Shown here: positions 12,623-23,115 of the stretch, piece by piece
Position numbering within the stretch: the stretch's first letter is position 1
Layout: each line of letters opens with the position of its first letter
Source of the DNA: Anaeramoeba flamelloides
Lineage: Eukaryota; Metamonada; Anaeramoebidae
Length of the DNA stretch: 64,000 nt
NCBI GenBank assembly: GCA_027625915.1
Contig: JANTQA010000075.1
Coordinates: 1,364,001 to 1,428,000 of the forward strand
Reading direction: 5' to 3'
The notes under the pieces: model-generated
What the model was told of the DNA's origin: nothing
The model's input: only the letters and a program-made list of their open reading frames with translations
Databases searched by the model: none
Translations under genes and position numbers: made by a program

Positions 12623-15534
12623 ATGGGCAATATCACTCAAATTGATAAGAACATTCCAAAGTTATCAACAAAACAATTTGATCGAACATTTCGGAGGCGT
12701 AACCTCACAAACGAATGTGTTGTTTATGTTGACAAGTCGTGTAAAATCTTTCGAGTTACTGAATGTGTCTTGAAAGTGATCCCATTTCAAAAAAACAAAT
12801 TATTGTATTATCCTATTGAGCATATCTGCCCAGAGACACAGCCAATTTTAAATTTAAAAACAAAAACTGCACTAAACACTCTCGGTATTCAAGCGTGTAA
12901 TAATACAGAAGGAACCTTGGATATCATTTGGTCTTTTCGGGAACCAAATACGCCAACACTTGCTCTTTCAAAAAGTTTTGTTTTACAAAATTCAGAAAAA
13001 AAACAAAGCACAACCAATAATAAAAAAGAAAAGAACAAAACCAAAAAATCTAATAAGAAAGCAAAAACAATGCAAAAAAAACCAAAGTTAGATGGTGAAA
13101 TTGAAATAGAAAATTGTCAGTACGTAGAAGAAAAAATAGAAACCGGCGAAGAAGAAAAAAATCAAGAAAAAGAAGAAAAAGAAATTACACAAGAATCAGA
13201 AACAAATGAGGAAAAAAATGAAAATAATGAGAAAAACAAGAGTGAGAAAGAAAAAACAAAAAACGAAATGACTGAAAGCATAAAGAAAAAAAAAACAGAA
13301 ACAGTAGAAGAAAAAAAACAAAAAAAAGAAGAAAAAGAAAAGAAAACTGGAAAGAAAATTAAGAAGAAAAGAATAAAAAAGAAAATAAACAAAAACACAA
13401 ACAAAAAAAGGGGGTTAGATGATTTTGATCTCGAAAGTAACAAAAAAATGGGAAAAAATAAATTAATTTGGACGATTCTCGGGATTACCCCTTTTAACCT
13501 TGACGGAAAGATCATTTTCCAAGCGAAAGTGAAAAAAATCAAAAAACCAAAAGAATTATTACGAATGAGAGAAATTATTACAAAAAAACAAATGCAAGTG
13601 AATGATCTACAAAAAGAAGTGAATGAATTAATCAAACTCAATGAAAATAAGGAAGAAAAAAAACAAATATATACAATTCAACAAGAAAGCGGAAATCTTA
13701 TGGAGTCTGCAACAAATATACGGAAATTAAAAAAAAAACTTGAGTTGGAAATTCTGGATTTAGAAGAAAAAATTGAATTAAGAGAAAAAGAAAAGTTGAA
13801 AATGCAAGCAAAAGAAAATGAAGATGCAAATCGAAGTGAAAACGAAAACAAAAACAAAAATGAAAATGAAAATGAAAACAAAAATTCAATAGAAAATGAA
13901 AGTACCAATTTGAGAGAAAAGGAAAATAAAAAAGAAAAAGATCAAAATAATATGAAAAAAAAAATGAGCTTTCGAAACTTTCATTTTGAATCAAAATCAA
14001 AAATTGAACTGCCCACTGAACCAAAAAAACAAAAAAGTTTTCAATCAATCGAAGTCGAAAGATATTTAAATGCAACCAAAAAAAAAAAACTCAAATTAAA
14101 ATATAAAATTTCAAGATTAAAGGAAAAAAAAATGAGTAGTATGACAATTACAAAAATTAAAACGACAAGAATGAGACAAAAAAAAGTGTTGAGTGAAAAA
14201 AAACGAATGAAGAAAGAAATTCTTGGATTAGAAAAGGAGATTGAACAAGTAAAGATAAAAATTGAATTGGTGGAATCGCAATCGAAAAGTGATATCATGA
14301 ATTCCACAGAAATCCAAGCACAGTCAAAAAAACTCGAATCTTTACAGTCGTCAATCAATTGGACACAATCTAAAATTGAACGTGTAAGTCAGAAAATTAA
14401 AGGTAAATTAAAAGACAATTACTTGGAAACCGAATGTAATACTGCACAACGAAATCTTAAAAAGATCATTCAAAATAATAATATTCTACAATTGGAAATT
14501 TCAAAATATCGTTATTATGTTCCAGATACAATGACCCAAGAAGATCAAGATTCTTTTGACACTTTATCAGATGTAAGTCTATTTTTTTTTAATTTTTCAA
14601 TTACGAACGATGGGTATGTAAGCTATTTCCTAAAAAGTAGGGGAAATTTCTTTTAAAGTATTTTTATTAAACTCAATCCGACTAAAAATAGTTAATAAAT
14701 ATACAAAATATTAAACAGCCATTTATTGATTCTTAATGGTAATCCAATTTGTTTGTTTTGGAAATAAAATTGTATTACTTAAGAAAATGTTATAAAAGTT
14801 TCTGAGATCAATTTTATAATGATATTTTTTTAAGGTGTGAAAATTGGTGGATATCTTTTTCTTTTTGATCTTAAAATTTCCTTTTCCCAAGAGATTCAAC
14901 CTTGAAAAAATTTTCACATAGAATCGAAAGCTTATAACTGGATTTTATTGTTTAAAAAATCGTTTGTATCCTTACCATATTGTCCATTTTTTATTGAATT
15001 TATCTGTATATCATTTTCTCCAAAAAAACTTTGTATTTTTTTTTTTTTATTGTTGAGGAGAGGTGATTCAACAAAATTACCTCCTATTTGCCTGAAACTC
15101 TAAAATTGTATTTAGGGTTTTTTTATCCTAACTGTAATGTAAGCAGGATTACAGCTCAAAGGATATCTTTTCTTTAAAAAATGAAAAGAATAAATTATTT
15201 CGGAAAAAAGACAAGAAAAAAGAGAAAGAAAAGCAAGAAATGAAAGAGTCAAAAAATAATAGAAAAAAAGAAAAAACTTCAGTGAAAAGTTTTTTTTTGT
15301 GCCCCAAGTGTTGAATGGGCTGGTGGTTGTTTCCTTTTATGTAGTTTTTTTTTGGATCGCCACCATAGGTTGTTTTAATAAAGAGTTCTAAATATTTGAA
15401 CAACTACAGATCAAATGAAAAAAGGCTGTTTATTAAATTTTTGATTTAGAACTTTATAGATGGGTTGAATCTAAAAAGCTCTGGTTTTTTAAGAATAAGA
15501 TTTGGTTTTCGAAATTTTCTTTTCAGTTGCTTTG

Positions 15535-15603
<69 letters not shown>

Positions 15604-18600
15604 TAAGTTTCCCAAATCTTGTTTTCGTAAAATCCCAGTACAAGATACCGACTCGACAGCAAAAACCCAGTCAAAGTAACGACTCGACAGATAGTATGGA
15701 AAGTTCAATTTGGTTCACTTTGGTTGGTTTCAGATCGCATTCGTTGGATTCAGTTCAGTTGCATAAGTCCTTGTCGAAGATCTGATCATGAACAAGTTTG
15801 GTTGGGTTAGTCATGATCTGGTCAACCAATTCTTATAATGATTTTTTATACTTTTTACCTTTCCCAAACACCTAAAAAAACAAAAAGAGAAGGAACATAG
15901 AGCCCAAGTAACTTAAGAAGGGAAATTTGGAAAAGGTAAAAAGTATAAAAAATAAAAACTTTGTATTTATTTATTTTTTATTATTAATGAAGAGAGGTGA
16001 TTCAACAAAATTACCTCCTGTTTTCAAGTTAGGTTTTTTTTACTTTTTGAAATAAACAGAAAATTTAAATCATTTTCGGTTTATTTCAAAAATTAAAAAA
16101 AACCGCCGTTAGGTTTTCCAGAATTTAAAAGAATTGGATTAAATCAAAGATTTTACTCAATTCTTTTGAATTCTGGAAAACCTAGGCACTTGATGGCACT
16201 CTACAACACTTAACATTACTCTACTGCAATATTTTAAATTGTATTTAGAGTTTTTCATCCGGGCCATAATTAGGCAAGATTATAACTCATAGGATATCTT
16301 TTCTTTAAAAAATGAAAGAAATAAATTTTCAAAACAAAGACAAGAAAAAAAGAAAAAGAAAAAAAAAGAATTGAAAGAGAGAATAGGATTTATTGGTAAG
16401 AGTTAAGCGCTCAAGAGCTCTTAATTTGTTAAAGAGGGAGTTTTGAAGTGACTAAATTTGTGACTCCTAATTCAAAGAATAGTCAAAATAACCTTTTAAT
16501 TACAATCATTAGAAGTATTTTAAACTCAATTTAGTTTTCTGAATTGAAATAGAGTAAAAAAATTATAATAAAAAAAAAGTAAAAACTTCATTGAAAAGTT
16601 TTTTTTTGGATTTCAAGTGTTGAATGGGTTGGTGGCTATTTCCTTTTATTTCGAATTTGTTTGGATCGTCACATTAATTTGTTTTAATAAAGAGATCTAA
16701 ATATTTGAACAACTATAGATCAAATGAAATAGGCTACTTAAGTTTTAAATTGGAACTTTATAGATAAGATGAATCTATAAAGTTTTGAGGTTTTTTAGAA
16801 TAAGAAATTGCTTTTCGAAATTTTCTTTTGTTGATTTGCATTTTTCTTTTTTTATTTATTTAAGTTTCTCAAATCTTGTTTTCGCAAAAACCCAGTACAA
16901 GATACCGACTCGACAGCAAAAACCCAGTAAAAGACACGATCCTGTAAGATTGTATGGAAAGTTCCATTCGGTTCACTTCAGTTCGGTTTCAAATTGCATC
17001 AGTTGGATTCAGTTCTCTTTGGTTGCATAAGTCCAGTTCAATTCGCCAAGGATCTGATCATTAACAAGTTAGTTTAAGATCTAATCATAAACAAGGCTAT
17101 CAATTCTTATAATGATTTTTTATTCATTTTACCTCTCCTCCAAAGACATAAAAAAAAACAAAAAGAGGAGGAACCTAAGGAACCTAAATAACTTAATAAG
17201 GTAAATTTGGAAAAGGCAAAAATTATAAAAAATCAAAAACTTTGTATTTATTTTTTTTGAAATATTTTGATGGGCATATTTTAAAATAAATACAATAGCT
17301 ATTGATTCAATTATTATTCGTATTTCACTTAATTTGGTATTGCAAATTTACAAATTGGGTATCTTTAAAAGAATATATTATTTAAAATATAAAAAAAATG
17401 GTCCATACTTTTTACGAAATACCTAATGTATTCGCGGATATATGGATGCATATTTTATCTTTATGTATTCAATTAAACAACAATTGATAAAAATATAAGA
17501 AAAATTAATCATTTTTTTTTTGATTTTATTTTTAAGAGAAGTAAACTTCCTATTTTTCCATGATAGGAAAAAAAAATACAAAGTATTAATAAACTTAAAG
17601 GAGGTTAAAAATGAATTTCCCATTTGATTAAAAATCGATTTTTTTTTACATTTTCTCTGGAACTGCCCAGCCTATGAAAATAATCGTAAAATCTGGATAT
17701 CTGAATGAAAAAAATTTAACATTTCTAATATATTAAAAAATAATATTATTTCTATTTTTGATATTATTAGAAAAAGATATTCATCATATTTATTAGCCTT
17801 AGTGGATAATAAATTTATTTTTGAGTCTTTAACAAAATTCCTAAATCACAATTTGGGAATTCAGTGAAGTGCCGTAGAGTGCCTAGCTTTTCCAGAATTC
17901 AAAAGAATAGAGAAAAATCTTTGATTTAACTCAATTCTTTTAAACTCTGGAAAAGCTAACGGCGGTTTTTTTTACTTTTTGAAATAAACCGAAAATGATT
18001 TAAATTTTCTGTTTATTTCAAAAATTGAAAAAAACCTAACGGAAGTGCCTAGGTTTTCCAGAATTCAAAAGAATTGAGCAAAATCTTAGATTTTACTCAA
18101 TTCTTTTAAATTCTGGAAAACCTAACGGCAAATAAGAGGAATTAAAAACTCATCCGTTAAATAATAAAAAAAAAAAAAAAAAAAATCAATTTTTTTCAAG
18201 TCATTAATTCATAGAAATAATAACAGGTTTTTAGAAACTCTAAATAAATTTGAAATGAAAAATTCAAAAGTTAAGTATTTAATCCCAAAACAAATGAAAG
18301 AATTGTAATTAAAAATTTCATGGTTTTTATTATTACTCTAAAAACTCTTTTTCAGTAAAAAAGTGACCAAGTTTAATTGAAGAAATAGAACAAATTTTAT
18401 GAGTTTAATCCAGTATCCTTTTCAAAAAAATTTTTCAATTTTTACATCAGAATCTTTTTTCTTTTTTTTCTTTTACTTTTTTTTTTTAGAAAGTCAATTT
18501 GAAAAAAAAAAATGTTTGGAAAATACAAATAAACACTAAGAAAATTGAGGTAATGTAATCTCTTTTAAAATGAATAAATTTACATTCGTTAAATCCAAAA

Positions 18601-21600
18601 AAAAAAAAAATAAAAAAATATTATATTTAATTTCCATTTTTATAAATCTAACACCTAGAAAGCATTCCAGCTCAAAGAACATTTTGAAAACCAACTTTTT
18701 CTCAATATGTGTTTGCATTGAAAGTAATAAAATTCTTTAATCAAAGCATGTTAAAATAATTTGGAAAATGGAAATTGAATTAAAAACTTGAAAACATTTT
18801 TTTAAATTTATTAGTATTAAAAAATCTTTTTATTATTGTTATTGAAGAAGTGTAAATTATACTTTAGATGTTCTTATATTTAAATTTCCATAAGGAAAAA
18901 AAAAGTGTAAAATCTTAGATTTCACCATTATTCAAGGGAAAAGACATACCAAAATTTCTTTACCCAGTTAAAAAGTGAAATAATAAAAATTTGAAATTCA
19001 AAAGAAAAAAAGAAAAATAAAAAGAGTTTATAAGAAGAAATTGGGGTTTATAATCTAAAAAAAAAAAAAATCCAATGCTATCTTTAATTAAGAACGCCCA
19101 AAATCACAATCAAGATACATTTACAGTCAGTTTCACTTTTAAGGCACAAACTTTCAACGAAATTTAAGGCACAAAAAAATCTCAAATTAAGGCACAAAAT
19201 TTAGAATTTTTTTTTTTACAATTTATTTTTACTAGAATCTGAATTTTGTGCTTTAATTTGAGATTTTTTTTGTGCCTTAAATTTCGTTGAAAATTTGTGC
19301 CTTAAAAGTGAAACCAACTGTAGTTAATTTAGTTTAGTTTAATAGGTTATTTTAATTTTCCTTGGGGAGACTAGTTTAAGTTGTTGTCAATTCTTTTTTC
19401 TCTTTTGCTCTCGTTTTTTTTTTTTTTTTTTTTTTTTTTCTCTTGATATTTGTTTTTGAAGTTACTTGTACCGGCATGTTTCAGTATCGTCAGTATTAAC
19501 AAGTAACCACTTGATCTTTTTTCTTTCTAACTCTTCTTCTCAATATAAAGAAAATTCATCCAGGGAAAAAATGGAAAATAAAATCAAAAAGGTTATTGTT
19601 AATTTAGATTTTTGTATTGGATAATTATATCAAATACATAAAATAATTTCAAATGATTTGATAAATTTTTTAAAAATGATAAAAAATAAGCACAAATAAA
19701 AATATTTCAAAAAAAAAAAAAAATTCAGAAGAACCAGACCTAGAATTATAAAAATATTCTTTTAATCGAAAATAAAATTTAAATAAATTTAATATATTTT
19801 TTAATTCTTATTCGATTTTGATTAATAAAAACTAATATAATAAATTAAAAAAATAAAAAAAAATAAATAAAAAAATATATAGTCTGCTTCAACAGGATTA
19901 AAATCTTTAGATGCTGAATATTTGCCAGAAAAACGTAGTCTTGGGTTGTCTGAAGAAATTTATAATGATAAAATTAAAAACAAAGAAACAACTATCAAAT
20001 TTGAAATTCAAAATTCAGGTAGTTTTGATCTTGCACTTAGACAAGAAAATATGCCATCAACACTACAAAAAACATTTTCAACTGAATGGAGCCCTATCAG
20101 AACAAAAAAAAATCGAACAGAATTCAGAACTCGATTGTCTCCAATAATTTCAAGTAAAAGATTAAAAAGAAGAAACTTATCAGAGAAATCAATATTAAGC
20201 AATCAAAAAAGAAGAACCTCCTTTGATTTGTAAATTTTAAATTTTTTTTTTTGTTTATTTATTTTTTGGTATTTAATAATATTAAACTTTTTGACTAATA
20301 CATAAACAAAAAAAAAAAAATCCCGATTAATCAATCTCTAATAGAAAAACCTTTGAAAAAAAAAATATTTCTCGAAAATTTCCTATGAAAAAATTTGGTA
20401 ATTTAACAATATTTGAAACGTATTTGAAATTTCCTTTGGCACGAAAATATTTTCTTGAATGGCTGAGTGAAATTTATTCAGTAGAAATATTTTTATTTTA
20501 TGTAGATGTGCAAACATTTAAAGACATTTATGATCAAGAAGTAAATGATTATTTTTATTTTTGTCTTATTATAATATACCAACATAATTTTAAACAATTA
20601 TTTTTTTGTTTTTTATTACATTTTTACACAAAACAATTCATTTATTCTTTCTCTTTTTTTTTTTTTTTTTTTTTTTCGTATCTAATCACTTGATATATCT
20701 TTTTACACAACTCTTTATTCATAACATTGCATTTGTCTTCATCTCGAACCTCATGTTAATGAACATCTTCTAATTTATAGAATGCAGAATATTTATGTGA
20801 TCACATTATTGAAATGTATATAAATGTTGGAGCCATTTTTGAGATCAATATTGAAGATGAAGAAAGAGATAAAATTTTAAACCAATGGGAATTACATGAA
20901 TATTCGATTGATTTATTTGATGAAATAAATGAAAAGGCATTTAATAGTCTCAAAAATGACTATTTTGCAAGTTATATTAGCTCTGCGAATTTTTTGGAAC
21001 TCGTAGAGGCTGATTCAAAGCAGAATTATCAATTAAATTCGAATAGTTATTTAAATGGTAACTTTACATATGAACAACAAAAGGCAAATATCTTAAATAA
21101 TGAATTTACATTTATCGGTGAAACGCGTGACCCGGGTAAACTATGTGAAGAATTGATGTGGAACCTGATTGATCTCTTAAATTCGAATTATTCTTATATC
21201 ACAAAAAACTTTAATCTCGAAAGCTTGTGTAGTTCCTTAGAATATAAAAAATTCTTAATCGGCTGTTCAGAATTAAAAATGATTGATTTAAATACAATTA
21301 TATCATATGAGACAGCCGAGAAAAAAAGTTTTTTTATTAATCTTTATAATATTATGTCAGTCCATTATTTATTATTTGAAAAAAATATTTCAAAGAACAA
21401 GACAGTCAATTCAATCAGATCGGAATGTAAATATGAAATTGGTAATGAAATTTGGACTCTTCAAGACATTGCTGATCATTTTTTAAAATTTTCTCCTCCT
21501 CCTAAAAAAAAAAAAAAAAAAATCACCTCGAATGAGAAATTGAAAAATGACCTTTCACTTGAAGACACTGACCCGAGAATACACTTCGCATTATTTACCT

Positions 21601-21914
21601 TTAATAATCAACCCACCACTTTAATCGTCTATAACCCTATCGAGGTTGATGAACAATTAAGATCTACCTTGGTACGATATTTAAATAATTATTTATATAT
21701 TGACGACACAAAAAAAATGATTATCCTGCCTCAAATCTTTGACCTATATTCAAAAAATTTTGGAATGACACCTCATCAAATACTGTTTTGGTTAAGACAC
21801 TTTATATTGAATAATGATCCCATTAAACTTTATTTTTATAGTCTACAAACCCAAAAATTTGCTGTAAGTCCAAAAATAAAATTTGTGGATATATTTTCAA
21901 ACCTTTTTGATTAA
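12623..21914 (+). CDS. PAS-like/coiled-coil/RGS/DUF547 protein, four exons
   Basis: My exon model is 12623-14572, 19883-20229, 20345-20540 and 20781-21914, giving 1208 aa; all three junctions keep frame (phases 0, 2 and 0) with GT-AG ends. Residues about 25-120 plus a strand pair near 290-315 form a PAS-like fold split by a Lys/Glu-rich insert. Coiled coil and low-complexity Lys/Glu/Asn follow to about 630. An RGS domain spans about 786-905 (IFETYLKFPLARKYFLEWL, then SVEIFLFYVDVQTFKDI). A DUF547 domain spans about 1000-1160 (FFINLYNIMSVHYLL and DPRIHFAL are typical). RGS domains speed GTP hydrolysis by heterotrimeric G-alpha; DUF547 has no settled biochemical role. PAS-like folds sense ligands or mediate pairing. 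The gene probably damps a G-protein pathway at the membrane. The start has Met-Gly-Asn, but no Ser or Thr at the position favoured for myristoylation. Confidence 0.85.
15536..15602 (+). repeat. 67-base uninterrupted T tract
   Basis: A pure run of T. The same place in unit 2 (around 16840-16862) has only short mixed T runs, so the tract expanded in unit 1 alone. It follows pyrimidine-rich DNA and precedes 'gtaagtttcccaaatcttg'. Long homopolymers are error-prone in sequencing, so the exact length is uncertain. Confidence 0.85.
16029..16186. repeat. hairpin module cluster B-A
   Basis: Two palindromes in a row. Module B pairs 'actttttgaaataaac' with 'gtttatttcaaaaatt'. Module A pairs 'ttttccagaatttaaaagaa' with 'ttcttttgaattctggaaaa'. 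They are joined by 'ccgccgttagg', and the cluster is followed by 'ctaggcacttgatggcac'. It interrupts unit 2 of the tandem duplication. Confidence 0.75.
17640..17867 (+). mobile_element. 3' fragment of a LINE (non-LTR retrotransposon)
   Basis: The translated strand gives HFLWNCPAYENNRKIW, followed after one stop by a long open stretch ending NKFIFESLTKFLNHNLGI. The pattern H-[FL]-L-x-C-P-x-Y-x-x-x-R is the Cys/His motif common at the C-terminus of LINE reverse-transcriptase proteins. Nothing upstream in the window matches the rest of the protein, so the copy is 5'-truncated, as LINE insertions usually are. It lies in the first intron of the RGS gene. Confidence 0.65.
17881..18131. repeat. hairpin module cluster A-B-A
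   Basis: Three palindromes: A (about 17884-17962), B (about 17966-18046) and A (about 18049-18125). They are linked by 'ctaacggcgg' and 'cctaacggaagtgcctagg'. It starts with 'gaagtgccgtagagtgccta' and ends with 'cctaacggca'. The 18049-18125 copy of A is almost a perfect stem. Confidence 0.8.
19124..19320. mobile_element. palindromic miniature element, family C (best copy)
   Basis: 197 bp, flanked by TA at 19122-19123 and 19321-19322. The left arm starts 'cagtcagtttcacttttaag', then 'gcacaaactttcaacg'. The right arm repeats this inverted with few changes, leaving a short AT-rich loop. TA flanks and a 'CAGT' end are typical of Tc1/mariner-type elements. It lies in the first intron of the RGS gene. 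Confidence 0.85.
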
Positions 21915-22204
21915 TAATAGAAATAATGACAATTTCAATAAAAATTAGAAATTAAAAATTATTTAATTTTATTATTTATATATTTTTTTATTATGTTTTT
22001 TTTTCTATTGTTAATATTAAAATATTATTATTAATTTTTTAAAATGTGTTGTTTCATTTTAATATCACTTTCTTAACAGTATTTGTGTTTGTTTTTTCTT
22101 TTCGCAATTTTTAATCTTTTTACTTTTAACTTTAAAAATAATATTCTTTGTTTTTGTGTGGTGTGATAAAAATTATTTGAAAAAAGAAAATTGATTGATT
22201 TTAT
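21915..22204. other. 3' flank of the RGS gene
   Basis: AT-rich, with no coding or repeat match. The poly(A) region of the RGS transcript probably lies here; AATAAA-like sites are too frequent in this base composition to choose one. Confidence 0.4.
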
Positions 22205-23115
22205 TTAAAGAGAACACTAGTATGAAAAAATAAAATTGAAAAAAAAAAAGTTAGACAAAACTACTCCATTCCTTAACCTTTCATCTTGAATAATAAAGTT
22301 TATTCACAATATAATCAAAATTCCAGAACTTTAAATTCATGAGGCTGTTGTATTTATTGTTGTTAATAGTACTACGATTTTGAAAAGTCTCTAGTCTAGA
22401 AAAAAAGGCATTTTTCGGGTAAAAAACTATAAATAAACGGGAGAATGAATTATAGATTAATTCAACTTGGAGATATTTACTTTGATAGGTAATAACGAAT
22501 AGTTATGAAAACATTGTACTCATCTAATAAAACTGAAACAGAGAAAAAAAAAATTACCTGATGATAATTATTGTGAGTGTCCTAGGTTTTTTTTACTTTT
22601 TGGAATAAACCGAAAATTTCTTTAATTTTCTGTTTATTTCAATATTTAAAAAAACTCCTAACGAAAGTGTCCTAGGTTTTCCAGAATTCAAAAGAATTGA
22701 GCAAAATCTTTGATTTTTCTCTATTCTTTTAAATTCTGGAAAACCTAAAGGAAAATAAAAAAAAAATACTTTTTTAAATTTATATTAATAAATAATTTCA
22801 TAATAGTCTAAATAATTGGTTATCAGTTTGAAAGATTTTTATTAAATTTAAAAATCTTTTAAAATATATGATTATAACCTATTAACTGTGTAAATAAATA
22901 TATTCAATTTTTTTACTATTAAATTTAAAAAAATTTTACTGGAAAATTGAATTTTCCAACTTAAATTGTTAAATATCTTTAAAAGTATTTTTTGATCCAA
23001 GATCCTTTATTAACTAATAGTGTTTATTATAAGTGAAGTTATTAAAAAGTGTAAAATTAGCTAATGTTTGATTGTTTTTTGAAAAAATTTTTTCATGATC
23101 GTGAAGTAAAATTAT
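22205..23115 (+). repeat. dispersed repeat I, copy 1
   Basis: A non-coding block matching 33275-34600 on both sides of a hairpin cluster. Left landmarks are 'gttgtatttattg' and 'ttaatagtactacgatttt' (22346-22382). Right landmarks are 'attgaattttccaac' and 'atttttttcatgatcgtg' nearby. The two copies differ mainly in how many hairpin modules they carry. Confidence 0.7.
22577..22750. repeat. hairpin module cluster B-A inside repeat I
   Basis: Module B (about 22580-22662) and module A (about 22670-22745), each starting with 'gtgtcctagg' and ending with a 'cctaa' tail. Module A again pairs 'ttttccagaattcaaaagaa' with 'ttcttttaaattctggaaaa'. Confidence 0.8.

Larger units (their letters stand above)
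15028..17238. repeat. head-to-tail duplication of a roughly 0.93 kb unit
   Basis: Unit 1 is 15028-15957 and unit 2 is 15958-17238. The boundary motif 'aactttgtattta' occurs at the start of each unit and again at 17239. Shared landmarks are 'gaggtgattcaacaaaatta', 'gaacaactacagatcaaatg', 'ccgactcgacagcaaaaacc' and an inverted pair near the end of each unit ('actttttacctttcc' with its complement). Unit 2 is longer because it holds a hairpin cluster (16029 to about 16230) and an extra segment (about 16385-16570). The units differ at many points, so the duplication is not recent. No coding was recognised. Confidence 0.8.
14573..19882 (+). other. 5.3 kb repeat-filled intron of the RGS gene
   Basis: The donor is GTAAGT at 14573 after Asp650; the acceptor AG is at 19881-19882. 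The other introns of this gene are 115 bp (20230-20344) and 240 bp (20541-20780), so this one appears inflated by insertions. It contains the tandem duplication 15028-17238, hairpin clusters at 16029-16186 and 17881-18131, a LINE fragment at 17640-17867 and a palindromic element at 19124-19320. Confidence 0.75.

Noticed and set aside
13162-14358. Minus-strand Phe/Ser/Leu-rich open frames
   Set aside because: Complement of the Lys/Glu/Asn-rich coiled-coil region of the RGS gene.
15446-15708. Open frames with long Lys or Phe runs over the 67-T tract
   Set aside because: A homopolymer is open in every frame; the flanking codons show no protein-like sequence.
16900-16935. Repeated 'cgactcgacagcaaaaaccc' considered as a regulatory motif
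   Set aside because: It occurs only within the two tandem units (15640-15700 and 16890-16935) and is explained by the duplication.
15028-17238. Pair of direct repeats considered as terminal repeats of a retroelement
   Set aside because: The copies abut head to tail with nothing between them, show no TG...CA ends, primer site or coding, and each carries its own insertions; a tandem duplication explains them better.
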